Shown here in pieces: positions 24,419-33,186 of a stretch of DNA of 50,465 nt (positions within the stretch are counted from its first letter, which is position 1; each line of letters starts with the position of its first letter). A model generated the notes under the pieces. The model worked only from the letters and a program-made list of their open reading frames with translations, had not been told where the DNA came from and ran no database searches. This stretch comes from Chitinophagaceae bacterium. GTDB lineage: Bacteria > Bacteroidota > Bacteroidia > Chitinophagales > Chitinophagaceae. The stretch is from contig CANGIY010000022.1 of assembly GCA_947454235.1 (NCBI GenBank), positions 1-50,465 of the forward strand, in the 5' to 3' direction. Both the position numbers and the translations under genes were made by a program.

Positions 24419-27400
24419 ATGTGGATCGTAAGATTAGCACTTAGGAGGCCCTATTCCGTAGCGGTTATGGCATTCCTAATCCTGATGATGGGTATTCTGG
24501 CTGTCAAATCAATGATGGTCGATATTTTCCCGGTCATAGATATTCCGGTTGTCTCAGTTATCTGGAGTTACCCCGGTTTATCTGCATCAGAAGTAGAAAA
24601 GAAAATCACGTTCCTTAGCGAACGTAGTATTTCATCGTCGGTTAATGGCGTAGAGAAAATAGAATCACAAAGCCTTCCGGGGGCTACCATTATGCGCATT
24701 TACTTTGAGCGTGGCACAGAAATTGGCGCAGCAATCGCACAAATTTCAGCAGTTTCGGGAACCAGCATGCGGGCAATGCCTCCCGGTATTATGCCTCCCG
24801 TAATTCTGCAATTCAATGCCACCAATGTTCCGGTAGCACAAATCACCATGTCGAGCAAGACAATGAGTGAAGATAAGATTTACGACTATGGACTTAATTT
24901 CATTAGGCTACGGTTGTTCACTATTCCGGGGCTTTCAACCCCTGCTCCTTTTGGGGGTAAAATGCGGGAAGTAGTTGTAGATGCAGACCCAAAATCGTTG
25001 ACTTCAGTAGGGCTTTCGACTGTTGACCTAATCAACTCGCTACAAAACTCGAACTTGATTATTCCGGCAGGTACAGCCCGAATAGGTTCAAGGGAATATA
25101 GCGTACAGCTCAATTCCAGCCCTGAGTCGGTGAAAGACTTCGAGAACATTCCCATCAAAAAAGTAAATGGCGAGGTGGTGATGCTGGGGCAGGTCGCAAA
25201 AGTCTCAGATGGCTACGCCGACCAAACAAATATCGTTCGTGTCAATAGAAACAGAGCCGCCTACCTCGTTATCTTGAAAAAAGCAAATGCTTCTACCCTT
25301 ACAGTTGTGGAAGCTGCAAAGGAAATGATTCCTGTAATTAAGGAAACAGCACCTGATGGGTTGGATCTGAGTGTTGACTTCGACCAGTCGGTATTTGTAA
25401 AAAACTCGGTAGATAGCGTTGTGCATGAAGCTCTTATTGGTGCGCTGTTGGTTTCTCTTATGATTCTGTTCTTCCTGGGAAGCTGGCGCAGTATGGTCAT
25501 TGTTTGTACATCAATTCCTTTATCGGTTTTAGTTGCTATTATAGTTTTAAAACTAACAGGCAACTCACTGAATATCATGACGCTCGGCGGTTTGTCTTTA
25601 GCAATTGGTATGTTGGTTGATGATGCTACTGTAGAAGTTGAAAACATTCATCGAAACCGGGGAATGAATAAGCCGCTTACCATTGCCATTCTCGATGGAG
25701 CACAACAAATTGCTGTACCGGCATTAATGGCAACACTGGCTATTTGTATCGTGTTCTTTCCGGTTGTATTGCTAACGGGCCCTTCAAAATTCCTGTTCCA
25801 ATCTATGGCGCTTTCAGTGGTTATTTCCATGATGGCATCTTACATATTGTCAAGAACACTTGTGCCGGTTTTGGCTAGAATGTTGATGGGAAATGAACAC
25901 CACGGCACCGAACCACCAACCACAGGAGGTCAGTTCAAGATGGTATCGTTTAAATTCAATACCTGGCGCGATACTCAATTTGATAGATTTAAAGAAAGCT
26001 ATGGAAGGTTATTGCACCTTATTCTCAACAACAAAAAAACCGTTCTGTCTATTACGGTGCTTGTAATGGTGGTTTCAGGGTTTCTCATTAAAATTGTAGG
26101 ATTCGACTTCTTCCCAACTACTGATACAGGGATGATGAAGATTCACTTCAGGGCGCCAGTAGGTTCCAGAATTGAAACGACAGAAAAACTTGTTGACAGT
26201 GCGGAAGCCCATATTCAACGAATTATTGGTAAAAAAGACCTTGGTTCGGTGAATGATATGATTGGAATGCCTGTTTTCTACAATCTGGCGTTTGTACAAT
26301 CAGACAACACAAGTAGTATGGACGCTGACATTCTGGTTTCTTTGAATCCGGGTCACAAACCTACCAGAGAATACATCAAACAAATCAGGAAAGAACTTGC
26401 CGAGTCATTCCCTGATTGTATTGCCTATTTCCAATCGGCAGATATCGTGAGTCAGGTACTCAATTTCGGCACATCAGCACCTATAGATGTACAAATCATG
26501 TACAACAACTACGATTCTTCATTTAAGTATGCTTCAATCCTTAAAAAGGAACTTGCTAAAATACCGGGTACCGCCGATGTGTGTATTAAACAAGTTTTGG
26601 ACTACCCTACTATGAAGTTCAATGTTGATAGGGTTAAGGCGGCACAATTGGGAGTTACCCAAAAAGATGTGTCTACTGCTATGCTTGTTGCTTTATCTTC
26701 TAATGGCGCTATTTCGCCGTCATTCTACATTAACCCGGTAAATGGCGTAAACTATCCGGTAGCTGTGAAAATTCCCCTCAAAGATTTGAGTTCATTGACT
26801 GGAATTTTAAACACGCCGGTAACGCCAGCAGTTCCTGACAATACTAGCAGTGCTTTATCTGACCGTCCAAAAGGCTTAACACAAACGCTTGGCAACCTTG
26901 CAAGTGTGAACATGGAAACCCAATACGACATCATCAGCCACTATACTGTGCAAAAAGTAATGGACATTACCGCCAATGTTGAAGGTCGTGACCTGGGGTC
27001 GGTTGCCAACGACATTGAAAAAAAGATTGCAGCCATGGGGCAACTACCTACCGGTATGCATATATACTTGCGTGGTCAGCCAGAAGTAATGAACAGCACG
27101 TTCAGCACACTTGGGCTGGGACTCATCATTTCAATTGTATTGGTGTACCTTTTAATGGTTGTTTTGTTCCAAACGTGGATTGACCCTTTAATTATCTTAT
27201 TTGCTGTACCTGGTGCATTTGTAGGCATTTTGTGGATGTTAGTGATCACTGGCACTACATTGAATACTGTTTCTTTGATGGGCTCAATTGTCGCCGTCGG
27301 AATTGCGGTTTCCAACTCCATTTTAATGGTCAGCTTTGCAAACGATGTAAGGGTTGAAAAAAATCTGAATCCGCTGGAAGCTGCATTGGAGGCCGGTAAA

Positions 27401-27661
27401 ACCAGACTAAGACCTGTGCTTATGACAGCCCTAGCAATGATACTAGGTATGATACCTATGGCTATGGGAACAGGTGCCGGTGGAGAACAAAATGCTCCTT
27501 TGGGGCGCGCTGTTATAGGTGGCTTATTAGTAGCAACGATGGTTACACTTTTTATTGTGCCTGTTATTTATTCTATACTGCGCAAAAAAGCGCCTCAAAG
27601 GCACAAACTCGACGAACAATTCCAACTGGAAACCATGCGTTATGACGAACCTGAATTATAG
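24419..27661 (+). CDS. RND efflux pump permease (HAE1/AcrB-like)
   Basis: A 1080-residue inner-membrane RND transporter that exports drugs or other hydrophobic compounds using proton flow. Twelve transmembrane helices with two large periplasmic loops are consistent with the layout. The N-terminal LALRRPYSVAVMAFLIL and the TM4 motif GMLVDDATVEVENIHRN, with the two Asp of the proton relay around residue 400, are typical, as is GALLVSLMILFFLGSWRS. The substrate class cannot be read: it lacks the metal-type CzcA signature but that is not proof. It is the first gene of an operon with its adaptor (19 bp gap) and TolC-type channel. No regulator is adjacent. Length is normal for the family. Confidence 0.93.
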   Translation: MWIVRLALRRPYSVAVMAFLILMMGILAVKSMMVDIFPVIDIPVVSVIWSYPGLSASEVEKKITFLSERSISSSVNGVEKIESQSLPGATIMRIYFERGTEIGAAIAQISAVSGTSMRAMPPGIMPPVILQFNATNVPVAQITMSSKTMSEDKIYDYGLNFIRLRLFTIPGLSTPAPFGGKMREVVVDADPKSLTSVGLSTVDLINSLQNSNLIIPAGTARIGSREYSVQLNSSPESVKDFENIPIKKVNGEVVMLGQVAKVSDGYADQTNIVRVNRNRAAYLVILKKANASTLTVVEAAKEMIPVIKETAPDGLDLSVDFDQSVFVKNSVDSVVHEALIGALLVSLMILFFLGSWRSMVIVCTSIPLSVLVAIIVLKLTGNSLNIMTLGGLSLAIGMLVDDATVEVENIHRNRGMNKPLTIAILDGAQQIAVPALMATLAICIVFFPVVLLTGPSKFLFQSMALSVVISMMASYILSRTLVPVLARMLMGNEHHGTEPPTTGGQFKMVSFKFNTWRDTQFDRFKESYGRLLHLILNNKKTVLSITVLVMVVSGFLIKIVGFDFFPTTDTGMMKIHFRAPVGSRIETTEKLVDSAEAHIQRIIGKKDLGSVNDMIGMPVFYNLAFVQSDNTSSMDADILVSLNPGHKPTREYIKQIRKELAESFPDCIAYFQSADIVSQVLNFGTSAPIDVQIMYNNYDSSFKYASILKKELAKIPGTADVCIKQVLDYPTMKFNVDRVKAAQLGVTQKDVSTAMLVALSSNGAISPSFYINPVNGVNYPVAVKIPLKDLSSLTGILNTPVTPAVPDNTSSALSDRPKGLTQTLGNLASVNMETQYDIISHYTVQKVMDITANVEGRDLGSVANDIEKKIAAMGQLPTGMHIYLRGQPEVMNSTFSTLGLGLIISIVLVYLLMVVLFQTWIDPLIILFAVPGAFVGILWMLVITGTTLNTVSLMGSIVAVGIAVSNSILMVSFANDVRVEKNLNPLEAALEAGKTRLRPVLMTALAMILGMIPMAMGTGAGGEQNAPLGRAVIGGLLVATMVTLFIVPVIYSILRKKAPQRHKLDEQFQLETMRYDEPEL

Positions 27662-27680
27662 ACCAAAAAATTAAATTTCA

Positions 27681-28787
27681 ATGGAAAATCAACATAAAAC
27701 GAATAGCTCAAAAATATGGATTGGCGGATTGATACTCTTAATTGGAGTCGCAATCGCTTATTGGATGATGGCAGGTAGCAAAGAGAAAAGCTATACTGAC
27801 GAAGCAGCACAAAAAAACAAAGAGGCAGCAAAAGGTCCGGTGATTAAAACTATAAAAGCAGGTATGACTGCGACAGATAAAGGTTTGACTATCATAGGTG
27901 AAACACACCCTTATCAAACAGTTACTTTATATGCAAAAACCAGTGGCTACCTTGAAAAAATATTCATCGACAAGGGGCAAAAGGTAACGCAAGGAAAGCT
28001 GCTTGCAGTGATAAATTCACCCGAAGTAGAGCAACAATACAAGGCAGCTATTGCCGATCTCGAAAACAAGAAAAAAATACTGGCACGCGATAAAAAGCTG
28101 TTGGAAAAGGAATACATCTCGAAAGAAGATGTTGAGACATCAGAAACAACTGTAAAAGTTGCAGAAGCCTTGGTTCATTCATTGAAAGAACAAATGTCGT
28201 ACAGGAATATTACGGCACCCTTTTCAGGTACAATAACTGCTCGTTATGCCGACCCCGGAGCTTTAGTTCAAAATGCGACCAATGCTCAAACGGGAGCTCA
28301 ACCAATCGCTACCCTTTCGCAGCTTGATAAGATACGCATTTATGCTTTTGTTGCTCAAGCTGATGCAACCCACTTGAGCGAAGGTAACCCAGTATTAATC
28401 ACATCGCAGGATTTACCAGATTTTAAAATGGAAGCAAAAGTGACCCGTATCGCAGGCGAACTAGACCCTAAAACCCGCATGATGCTGGTGGAAATAGACA
28501 TTGACAACAAAGAGAATAAAATAACTCCGGGTGCATTCGTGAACGTGACATTCAAAACTCCAGAATCAAAAAATCTTGCAATACCATCAGAGGCAGTTGT
28601 TATAAAGGGTAAGCAGTTTTTTGTAGGCTTAGTGAAGCAGGACAGCACGATTCACCTGCAGCCGATTACAATTGAAAATAATAATGGAGTGCGTGCTACC
28701 ATATTGAACGGATTGAACAAGGGCGATTTAATAGGTGTTAGCCTAAACCTTGAAATTGTTGACGGTCAAAAAGTGAGGATACAATGA
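27681..28787 (+). CDS. RND periplasmic adaptor (membrane fusion protein)
   Basis: A 368-residue HlyD/AcrA-type adaptor that bridges the RND permease and the outer-membrane channel. An N-terminal transmembrane anchor (IWIGGLILLIGVAIAYWMM) is followed by the lipoyl half-motifs (TLYAKTSGYLEKIFIDKGQ and ITAPFSGTITARYADPG) around a coiled-coil hairpin (about residues 110-170), then the beta-barrel domain (AIPSEAVVIKGKQ). No lipobox is seen. It overlaps the TolC-type gene by 4 bp (ATGA at 28784). This is the middle gene of the permease-adaptor-TolC operon. Confidence 0.93.
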   Translation: MENQHKTNSSKIWIGGLILLIGVAIAYWMMAGSKEKSYTDEAAQKNKEAAKGPVIKTIKAGMTATDKGLTIIGETHPYQTVTLYAKTSGYLEKIFIDKGQKVTQGKLLAVINSPEVEQQYKAAIADLENKKKILARDKKLLEKEYISKEDVETSETTVKVAEALVHSLKEQMSYRNITAPFSGTITARYADPGALVQNATNAQTGAQPIATLSQLDKIRIYAFVAQADATHLSEGNPVLITSQDLPDFKMEAKVTRIAGELDPKTRMMLVEIDIDNKENKITPGAFVNVTFKTPESKNLAIPSEAVVIKGKQFFVGLVKQDSTIHLQPITIENNNGVRATILNGLNKGDLIGVSLNLEIVDGQKVRIQ

Positions 28788-30154
28788 TAAGGTTGAAAAT
28801 TTCAAAAAAGTATCTTTTTCTCGGATTGGCTACATGCCAGTTGGTTGATGTAAGCGCACAACAATCAAAAAGAGCATTGTCGCTGAACCAGTGTATTGAA
28901 ATCGCCGAAAGTAAATCGACAGCAGCACTTAAAAGCAACATCGAAATACAATATGCAGGTGCCGGCTTACTGGCTGCTTACGGGCAATTTTTACCCAATC
29001 TTACTCTCGGGGCCGGAGCCAATTACGACCATGGAAACAATTATTTTTCATCAGTGGGCACTACCCTTGCCAATATGGATAGACTGCAATACAACTACCA
29101 GTTGGTGAGCAGCATCAACATTTTTAGCGGGTATGCCAATAAAGCTGGTTTGCAGGCAGCACAACTCAACAAGAAAATGGCTGAGTTTAATCTGGAACGA
29201 GCGAAACAACAAATCGCATTTGATGTCAGCCAATCTTTTTTGCAAATAACGCTCGATAAAAAGATTGTAGAAACCGATAGTGTAAACCTTGGCATTTCGC
29301 TGAAGCGCGAAGACCAGCTAAAAACGCTTGTAGAAATTGGCAGGAAGGCAAAAACAGACCTGTACCAACAACAGGCGCAAACAGGTATTGACCGCTTAAA
29401 TTTGATAAGGGCGGTCAATAAGTTGGAAAACGACAAAATCATCTTACTTCAAAAATTGAGGATTGATTCCTTTAACGTCTATGATTTTGAAATTGCAGGT
29501 GCCGACAGCAATGCCGAAGCAGCAGTTTATGGAAACGTTGACCAGCTCATTTCAGCAGCTCATAAAAACCGCCCTGACTTAAAAGCCAGTGAAGCAAACA
29601 TTGATTATTTTAAATCGGTGGAAAAAGGTGCTGAGAGTTTCACAAAACCATCTGTACTGGGATTTGCCGGAATATATAATGCAGGTGGCACTTTCAATGC
29701 ATTGAAAATCAACGGAATTGATGCCAACATCAATGGACAAGAAAACATAGGGACACAACTTTATAAATACACTTATGGTTTAGCAGGCATCAATGCCAAT
29801 TGGACGCTATTCAACAGATATGCGACTAAAGCCAACATTCAAAAAGCCAAACTGAACATTGAGCTTTCTGAAATAGACAATAAAGATAGCCGCATTAAAC
29901 TGATGGCTGATATTAAGACAGCCTACAACGACTACAAAAATGCCGTGCTGCAACTTGAAACCGTTGACCAAAGTCTTTTTGCAGCACAACAAGCCTATGA
30001 AGCAGTGAGCGAACGATACAAGCAAGGCGTAAGTGATTTCATCACACTCGTCAACAGCCAATCGGTGCTATTACTTGCCCAACAAAACAAAATCAATGCC
30101 ACGCTTAATCTCATGTTACAAAAGAAAGTTTTGAATTATTTGATTGGTAGATAA
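28784..30154 (+). CDS. TolC family outer membrane efflux protein
   Basis: A 456-residue TolC-like channel (OEP family). A signal peptide (about MIRLKISKKYLFLGLATCQ..VSAQQ) precedes two OEP repeats of coiled-coil plus beta strands, around LSLNQCIEIAESKSTAALKS and LISAAHKNRPDLKASEANID. The C-terminal repeat ends with the typical QQAYEAVSERYKQGVSDFITL. It is the last gene of the RND operon and starts within the adaptor stop codon. About 90 bp after it is a symmetric hairpin (30244-30262). Confidence 0.92.
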   Translation: MIRLKISKKYLFLGLATCQLVDVSAQQSKRALSLNQCIEIAESKSTAALKSNIEIQYAGAGLLAAYGQFLPNLTLGAGANYDHGNNYFSSVGTTLANMDRLQYNYQLVSSINIFSGYANKAGLQAAQLNKKMAEFNLERAKQQIAFDVSQSFLQITLDKKIVETDSVNLGISLKREDQLKTLVEIGRKAKTDLYQQQAQTGIDRLNLIRAVNKLENDKIILLQKLRIDSFNVYDFEIAGADSNAEAAVYGNVDQLISAAHKNRPDLKASEANIDYFKSVEKGAESFTKPSVLGFAGIYNAGGTFNALKINGIDANINGQENIGTQLYKYTYGLAGINANWTLFNRYATKANIQKAKLNIELSEIDNKDSRIKLMADIKTAYNDYKNAVLQLETVDQSLFAAQQAYEAVSERYKQGVSDFITLVNSQSVLLLAQQNKINATLNLMLQKKVLNYLIGR

Positions 30155-30243
30155 GGAATGGAGTGTTTGTTGTGTAATTGTGGTAATTGGAATTGTGATG
30201 AAAATCTTCCACCCCAACACACAACAAATCCAAAATTAAGTAA

Positions 30244-30262
30244 GGGCGGAAAAAATCCGCCC
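30244..30262. terminator. symmetric hairpin between convergent genes
   Basis: GGGCGGA-AAAAA-TCCGCCC, perfect 7-bp stem, but no strong T run on either strand. A second dyad CCTCCT/AGGAGG (30272-30277, 30289-30294) follows. Probably ends the RND operon and/or the minus-strand RHH gene. Confidence 0.5.
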
Positions 30263-30309
30263 ATACTTAAACCTCCTCTAATTACCATAGGAGGCTTTCA
30301 AAACATTTT

Positions 30310-30504
30310 TTATTCTGCCTTTTCTTCAGGCTTTTCAACCTCTTTTTGAGGGTGTGTTTTCTTTCGGCCCGCTTCTGTGAGCGCCCTATCGATAATCCAT
30401 TCTAATTGCCCGTTTGCACTGCGGAATTCGTCGGCAGCCCATCGTTCGATGGCTTTAAAGACCTCCTCGTCAATCCGCAATACAAAATTCTTTTTACCGG
30501 CCAC
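30310..30504 (-). CDS. Arc-type ribbon-helix-helix DNA-binding protein
   Basis: A 64-residue protein with a ribbon-helix-helix fold: a short basic strand (KKNFVLRIDEEVFKAIE) that would insert into the major groove, helix 1 (EEVFKAIERWAADEF), a turn (RSANG) and helix 2 (QLEWIIDRALTEAG), followed by a charged Lys/Glu tail. RHH proteins act as dimers, usually repressors. The start is GTG at 30504. It follows the SPFH-domain gene by 21 bp on the same strand, so both share one promoter. SPFH/Arc-type gene pairs recur in Bacteroidota. The tandem 11-bp palindromic boxes at 31406-31438 are a fitting autoregulatory operator; this link is inference. Confidence 0.8.
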   Translation of the reverse strand: MAGKKNFVLRIDEEVFKAIERWAADEFRSANGQLEWIIDRALTEAGRKKTHPQKEVEKPEEKAE

Positions 30505-30525
30505 TGTGCTTACTACAATTTAAAA

Positions 30526-31395
30526 TTATTGATAGATAGTTCCTGTGTTGAGTACCGGAGTAGCAGCTTTTTCACCACACAATACCACCATTAAGTTGCT
30601 CACCATTGTTGCTTTTTTATCTTCGTCGAGGTCAACGATTTGTTTTTTGCTCAATTGCTCCAATGCCATTTCAACCATACCTACTGCTCCCTCAACAATT
30701 TTAAAACGTGCTGCCACTATCGCTGTTGCTTGTTGCCTTTGCAACATAGCACCTGCAATTTCTGGGGCATAAGCGAGATGACTGATTCTGCTTTCAATTG
30801 CCAGTATACCTGCTTTTGCAAGACGCTCATTCAACTCTTCTACAAGTAGTTCATTCACTTTAGTACCGCCATCTCTGAGCGTAATTGCAGCATGTTCGTC
30901 TTCTATATTATCGTAGGCAAAACCAGTGGCAAGGTTTCTTAACGCAGCCTCACTTTGGTTTTTAACATAAAGAACATAGTCTGCAATTTCATACGATGCT
31001 TTGTAAGTGTCTGATACTTCCCAAACCACCACCGCAGCAATTTCAATAGGGTTACCCATTTTGTCATTTACTTTGAGCGTTGGTATTGCCAGGTTTTGCG
31101 CCCTCAACGAAATCTTAGCCGACATATAAAATGGGTTCACAAAAAACAGTCCATTGTCTTTAATAGTGCCTACATACTTACCAAACAGCGTTAAAACCCT
31201 TGCCTGATTAGGTTGCAAAATCAATAATCCCTTCCAGATGAAAAAACAGGCTATAATAGCCAATGCCCCAAGTAACCCTAAAAATCCGTTGTCTGTCGAT
31301 GCCGCGCCAAACAATGACGCACCACTTCCGATGAAAAGCAATACTGAAACTGCACATGCAGTGTAACCGTTGGTTGGTTTAATTACCTTTTCCAT
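30526..31395 (-). CDS. SPFH/Band 7 domain protein
   Basis: A 289-residue stomatin/prohibitin/flotillin-type membrane protein. Two hydrophobic segments at the N-terminus (about residues 12-32 and 40-60) anchor it, then the Band 7 domain starts at QPNQARVLTLFGKYVGTIKD and includes VWEVSDTYKASYEIADY and SEAALRNLATGFAYD. The coiled-coil tail (about residues 205-260: MLQRQQATAIVAARFKIVEG) supports ring formation. SPFH proteins organise membrane microdomains or bind and inhibit membrane proteases; the partner here is unknown. It is the first gene of an operon with the RHH protein, preceded by a good promoter and a tandem palindrome immediately over the probable transcription start. Confidence 0.88.
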   Translation of the reverse strand: MEKVIKPTNGYTACAVSVLLFIGSGASLFGAASTDNGFLGLLGALAIIACFFIWKGLLILQPNQARVLTLFGKYVGTIKDNGLFFVNPFYMSAKISLRAQNLAIPTLKVNDKMGNPIEIAAVVVWEVSDTYKASYEIADYVLYVKNQSEAALRNLATGFAYDNIEDEHAAITLRDGGTKVNELLVEELNERLAKAGILAIESRISHLAYAPEIAGAMLQRQQATAIVAARFKIVEGAVGMVEMALEQLSKKQIVDLDEDKKATMVSNLMVVLCGEKAATPVLNTGTIYQ

Positions 31396-31405
31396 AAAAA
31401 TTCTG

Positions 31406-31438
31406 TTTTGATATCATTTTGATATCACAAAGATATAA
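31406..31438. promoter_or_regulatory. tandem palindromic boxes, candidate RHH operator
   Basis: Two exact 11-bp direct repeats TTTTGATATCA (31406-31416 and 31417-31427), each holding the palindrome TGATATCA, plus a degraded third unit CAAAGATATAA (31428-31438). They sit between the -7 element (31428-31435, minus strand) and the SPFH ATG (31395), with the third box over the -7. Spacing of 11 bp places all boxes on one DNA face. The operon's second gene encodes an RHH protein, whose family binds such tandem short boxes (as MetJ does with 8-bp boxes). Confidence 0.6.
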
Positions 31439-31460
31439 CGCAGAATGTTCCATTGTCAAG
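31428..31460 (-). promoter_or_regulatory. promoter of the SPFH-RHH operon
   Basis: Minus strand: TATCTTTG (31428-31435) as perfect -7 and CTTG (31457-31460) as -33, with 21-nt spacing. The expected start is near 31422, inside the tandem boxes. Confidence 0.6.
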
Positions 31461-31537
31461 TGTTTATCTAATAAAAAGCTGCATTTAACACAAACATAAC
31501 TTTACCCCTTTATCTACAGTCGTGAGACCGAAATAAC

Positions 31538-31545
31538 TACCTTTG
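31538..31545 (+). promoter_or_regulatory. -7 element 4 nt from the recO ATG (TACCTTTG)
   Basis: Perfect TAnnTTTG, then ATAC, then the ATG at 31550. A leaderless recO transcript is likely. Confidence 0.55.
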
Positions 31546-31549
31546 ATAC

Positions 31550-32284
31550 ATGGTTTTTAAAACGAGAGCAATAGTACTACGTACCGTAAAATATGGCGAA
31601 ACAAGTATTATTGCTACCCTATTTACCGAACAGTTTGGTGTACTACCCTTTCTGGTAAAAGGTATTCGTAAAACAGGGAAAACAGGCACCAAAGCTGCTT
31701 TGTTCCAACCCGGCACATCTTTAGAAACCATCATCCAGTACCAACATGCTAGAAATTTCCAATACCTAAAAGAGTTTGCACTGGCTGCACCCGGCAGCGA
31801 GATAGACTCAGATATGGTCAAAAAGTCAATCAGTATTTTTTGTATTGAAATATTATTAAGGCTATTGCCCACCGATGCTCCCGCACCCGAACTTTTCAAT
31901 TATGCTTTTGATTTTATGACTGGACTCAAGCATTTCACAGGCAGTATTTTAGCCAATGCGCCATTGTATTTTACCCTCAATTGTTCGCGGTACATGGGTT
32001 ACGACGTAAATGGTGCCTACAGTATCGAAACACCTTTTTTAAACATTACCGAAGGAGGCTTCTCAGATAAACCACAACATGAACCACCAATATTAATAGA
32101 CGATGAATGCCGAATGATGTACAAGGTGATTCAAGACTTGGAAAATGAAGCAGCTACATTCACCGACCTCAATCGGGTAATGCGCAATAATTTACTAAAC
32201 TGGATAATTGTGTACCTGCAAAGCCATACCCGACACATGGGGCCTGTGCGCTCATTGTCGGTGTTACACGAGGTTTTGGCTTAA
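31550..32284 (+). CDS. recO: DNA repair protein RecO
   Basis: A 244-residue RecO, which with RecF and RecR replaces SSB with RecA at gaps. The N-terminal OB fold starts with the diagnostic TRAIVLRTVKYGETSIIATLFTE (quoted part: VKYGETSIIATLFTE) and continues GVLPFLVKGIRK. The central helical part is normal. The C-terminal zinc-finger cysteines typical of many RecO proteins are sparse (one Cys in NCSRYMGY, one in DECRM), so a classical four-Cys finger seems absent, common in Bacteroidota. It has a -7 element directly before the ATG and its stop is 7 bp from the convergent Rieske gene. Confidence 0.93.
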   Translation: MVFKTRAIVLRTVKYGETSIIATLFTEQFGVLPFLVKGIRKTGKTGTKAALFQPGTSLETIIQYQHARNFQYLKEFALAAPGSEIDSDMVKKSISIFCIEILLRLLPTDAPAPELFNYAFDFMTGLKHFTGSILANAPLYFTLNCSRYMGYDVNGAYSIETPFLNITEGGFSDKPQHEPPILIDDECRMMYKVIQDLENEAATFTDLNRVMRNNLLNWIIVYLQSHTRHMGPVRSLSVLHEVLA

Positions 32285-32291
32285 AATAACT

Positions 32292-32600
32292 TTATAATTG
32301 CACCCACACTACTCCATCTTTTATTTCAACTGCATAGGTTTTTAGCTTATAGCCTTCACCAGTTACATTGTAACCATTTCCCGGGTCGAATTTATATTTA
32401 TGCAGTGGGCACACCACTTTCCCTAACGGATCGAGCCAACCTTCACAAAACCGGGCACCCGCATGTGGGCAAGTAGCCGCAAAGGCATTTATTTTATTGC
32501 CCTTCTTCGAAAGTGCGATTGTCTTTTCATTCACCTGCACTTCAATAATTTTATTGCCTTCGAGACCTTCAACTCGCACATCAGTAGAATAAAATTGCAT
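32292..32600 (-). CDS. Rieske [2Fe-2S] domain protein
   Basis: A 102-residue single-domain Rieske ferredoxin. The cluster ligands are Cys44-Pro-His46 in TCPHAGARF and Cys64-Pro-Leu-His67 in VCPLHKYKFD, the C-x-H...C-x2-H pattern. The size matches the small soluble Rieske proteins (NirD/BphF-like) that pass electrons in the cytoplasm. I start at ATG 32600 because an earlier start would reach into tadA. The ATG is 2 bp past the tadA stop, so the two genes are in one operon. A functional link between a tRNA deaminase and a Rieske protein is not evident. Confidence 0.87.
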   Translation of the reverse strand: MQFYSTDVRVEGLEGNKIIEVQVNEKTIALSKKGNKINAFAATCPHAGARFCEGWLDPLGKVVCPLHKYKFDPGNGYNVTGEGYKLKTYAVEIKDGVVWVQL

Positions 32601-32602
32601 AT

Positions 32603-33046
32603 CTATCTTTTTTCGGCAAAAAACTGTTTCATAAGCCCTGCGCACTCGTGTTCTAGTACGCCTTTTTTAATTGTTGCCTTCGGGTGGAAAGGGAAATGAT
32701 CGCCGGTGTTTTTTCTATAGCCATTCTTTGCATCTTCAGCACCATAGACAATGTTCTTTACTTTCGACCAATAAATGGCACCGGTACACATCAGGCAAGG
32801 TTCCAGAGTAACGTACAAAGTAGCTTCTGTCAAATACTTGGTTCCTAGCACATTGAATGCAGCAGTCAAAGCAAGCATTTCGGCATGAGCTGTAGCGTCA
32901 TTCAACCTTTCAACCTGATTGTAGCCTTTGGCTATTATTTTATTATCCCACACTACCACAGCCCCTACCGGCACCTCACCTTCGTCATAAGCCCGCTGCG
33001 CCTGCCTGAGCGCTTCTTTCATAAAATATTCGTCGTCAAAAATCAC
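32603..33046 (-). CDS. tadA: tRNA-specific adenosine deaminase TadA
   Basis: A 147-residue zinc deaminase of the cytidine-deaminase fold that converts adenosine 34 of tRNA-Arg(ACG) to inosine. The zinc and catalytic motif TAHAEMLAL (His-Ala-Glu) and TLEPCLMCTGAI (Pro-Cys-x2-Cys) are complete, and the N-terminal GEVPVGAVVVWDNKIIA is typical. I use the GTG at 33046; an ATG eight codons in (Met9) is the alternative. The -7 element at 33065-33072 precedes both. It is followed by the Rieske gene 2 bp later. Confidence 0.93.
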   Translation of the reverse strand: MIFDDEYFMKEALRQAQRAYDEGEVPVGAVVVWDNKIIAKGYNQVERLNDATAHAEMLALTAAFNVLGTKYLTEATLYVTLEPCLMCTGAIYWSKVKNIVYGAEDAKNGYRKNTGDHFPFHPKATIKKGVLEHECAGLMKQFFAEKR

Positions 33047-33064
33047 TTCTTATCAATTAGGCGA

Positions 33065-33072
33065 CAAAAATA
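33065..33072 (-). promoter_or_regulatory. -7 promoter element (TATTTTTG)
   Basis: Perfect TAnnTTTG on the minus strand, 18 nt upstream of the GTG start of tadA. Confidence 0.5.
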
Positions 33073-33161
33073 GTTATTACAGTTGTGCAACCTAAACAAC
33101 CACAAGAGTACTATCTACTTTAAAGCTGAACATTTTAACAAATTTTACGTGGCACACGCTT

Positions 33162-33169
33162 TATATTTG
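33162..33169 (+). promoter_or_regulatory. -7 promoter element (TATATTTG)
   Basis: Perfect TAnnTTTG 17 nt before the ATG of the beta-barrel protein at 33187. Confidence 0.5.
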
Positions 33170-33186
33170 CCAAGTAATTTTAAATC

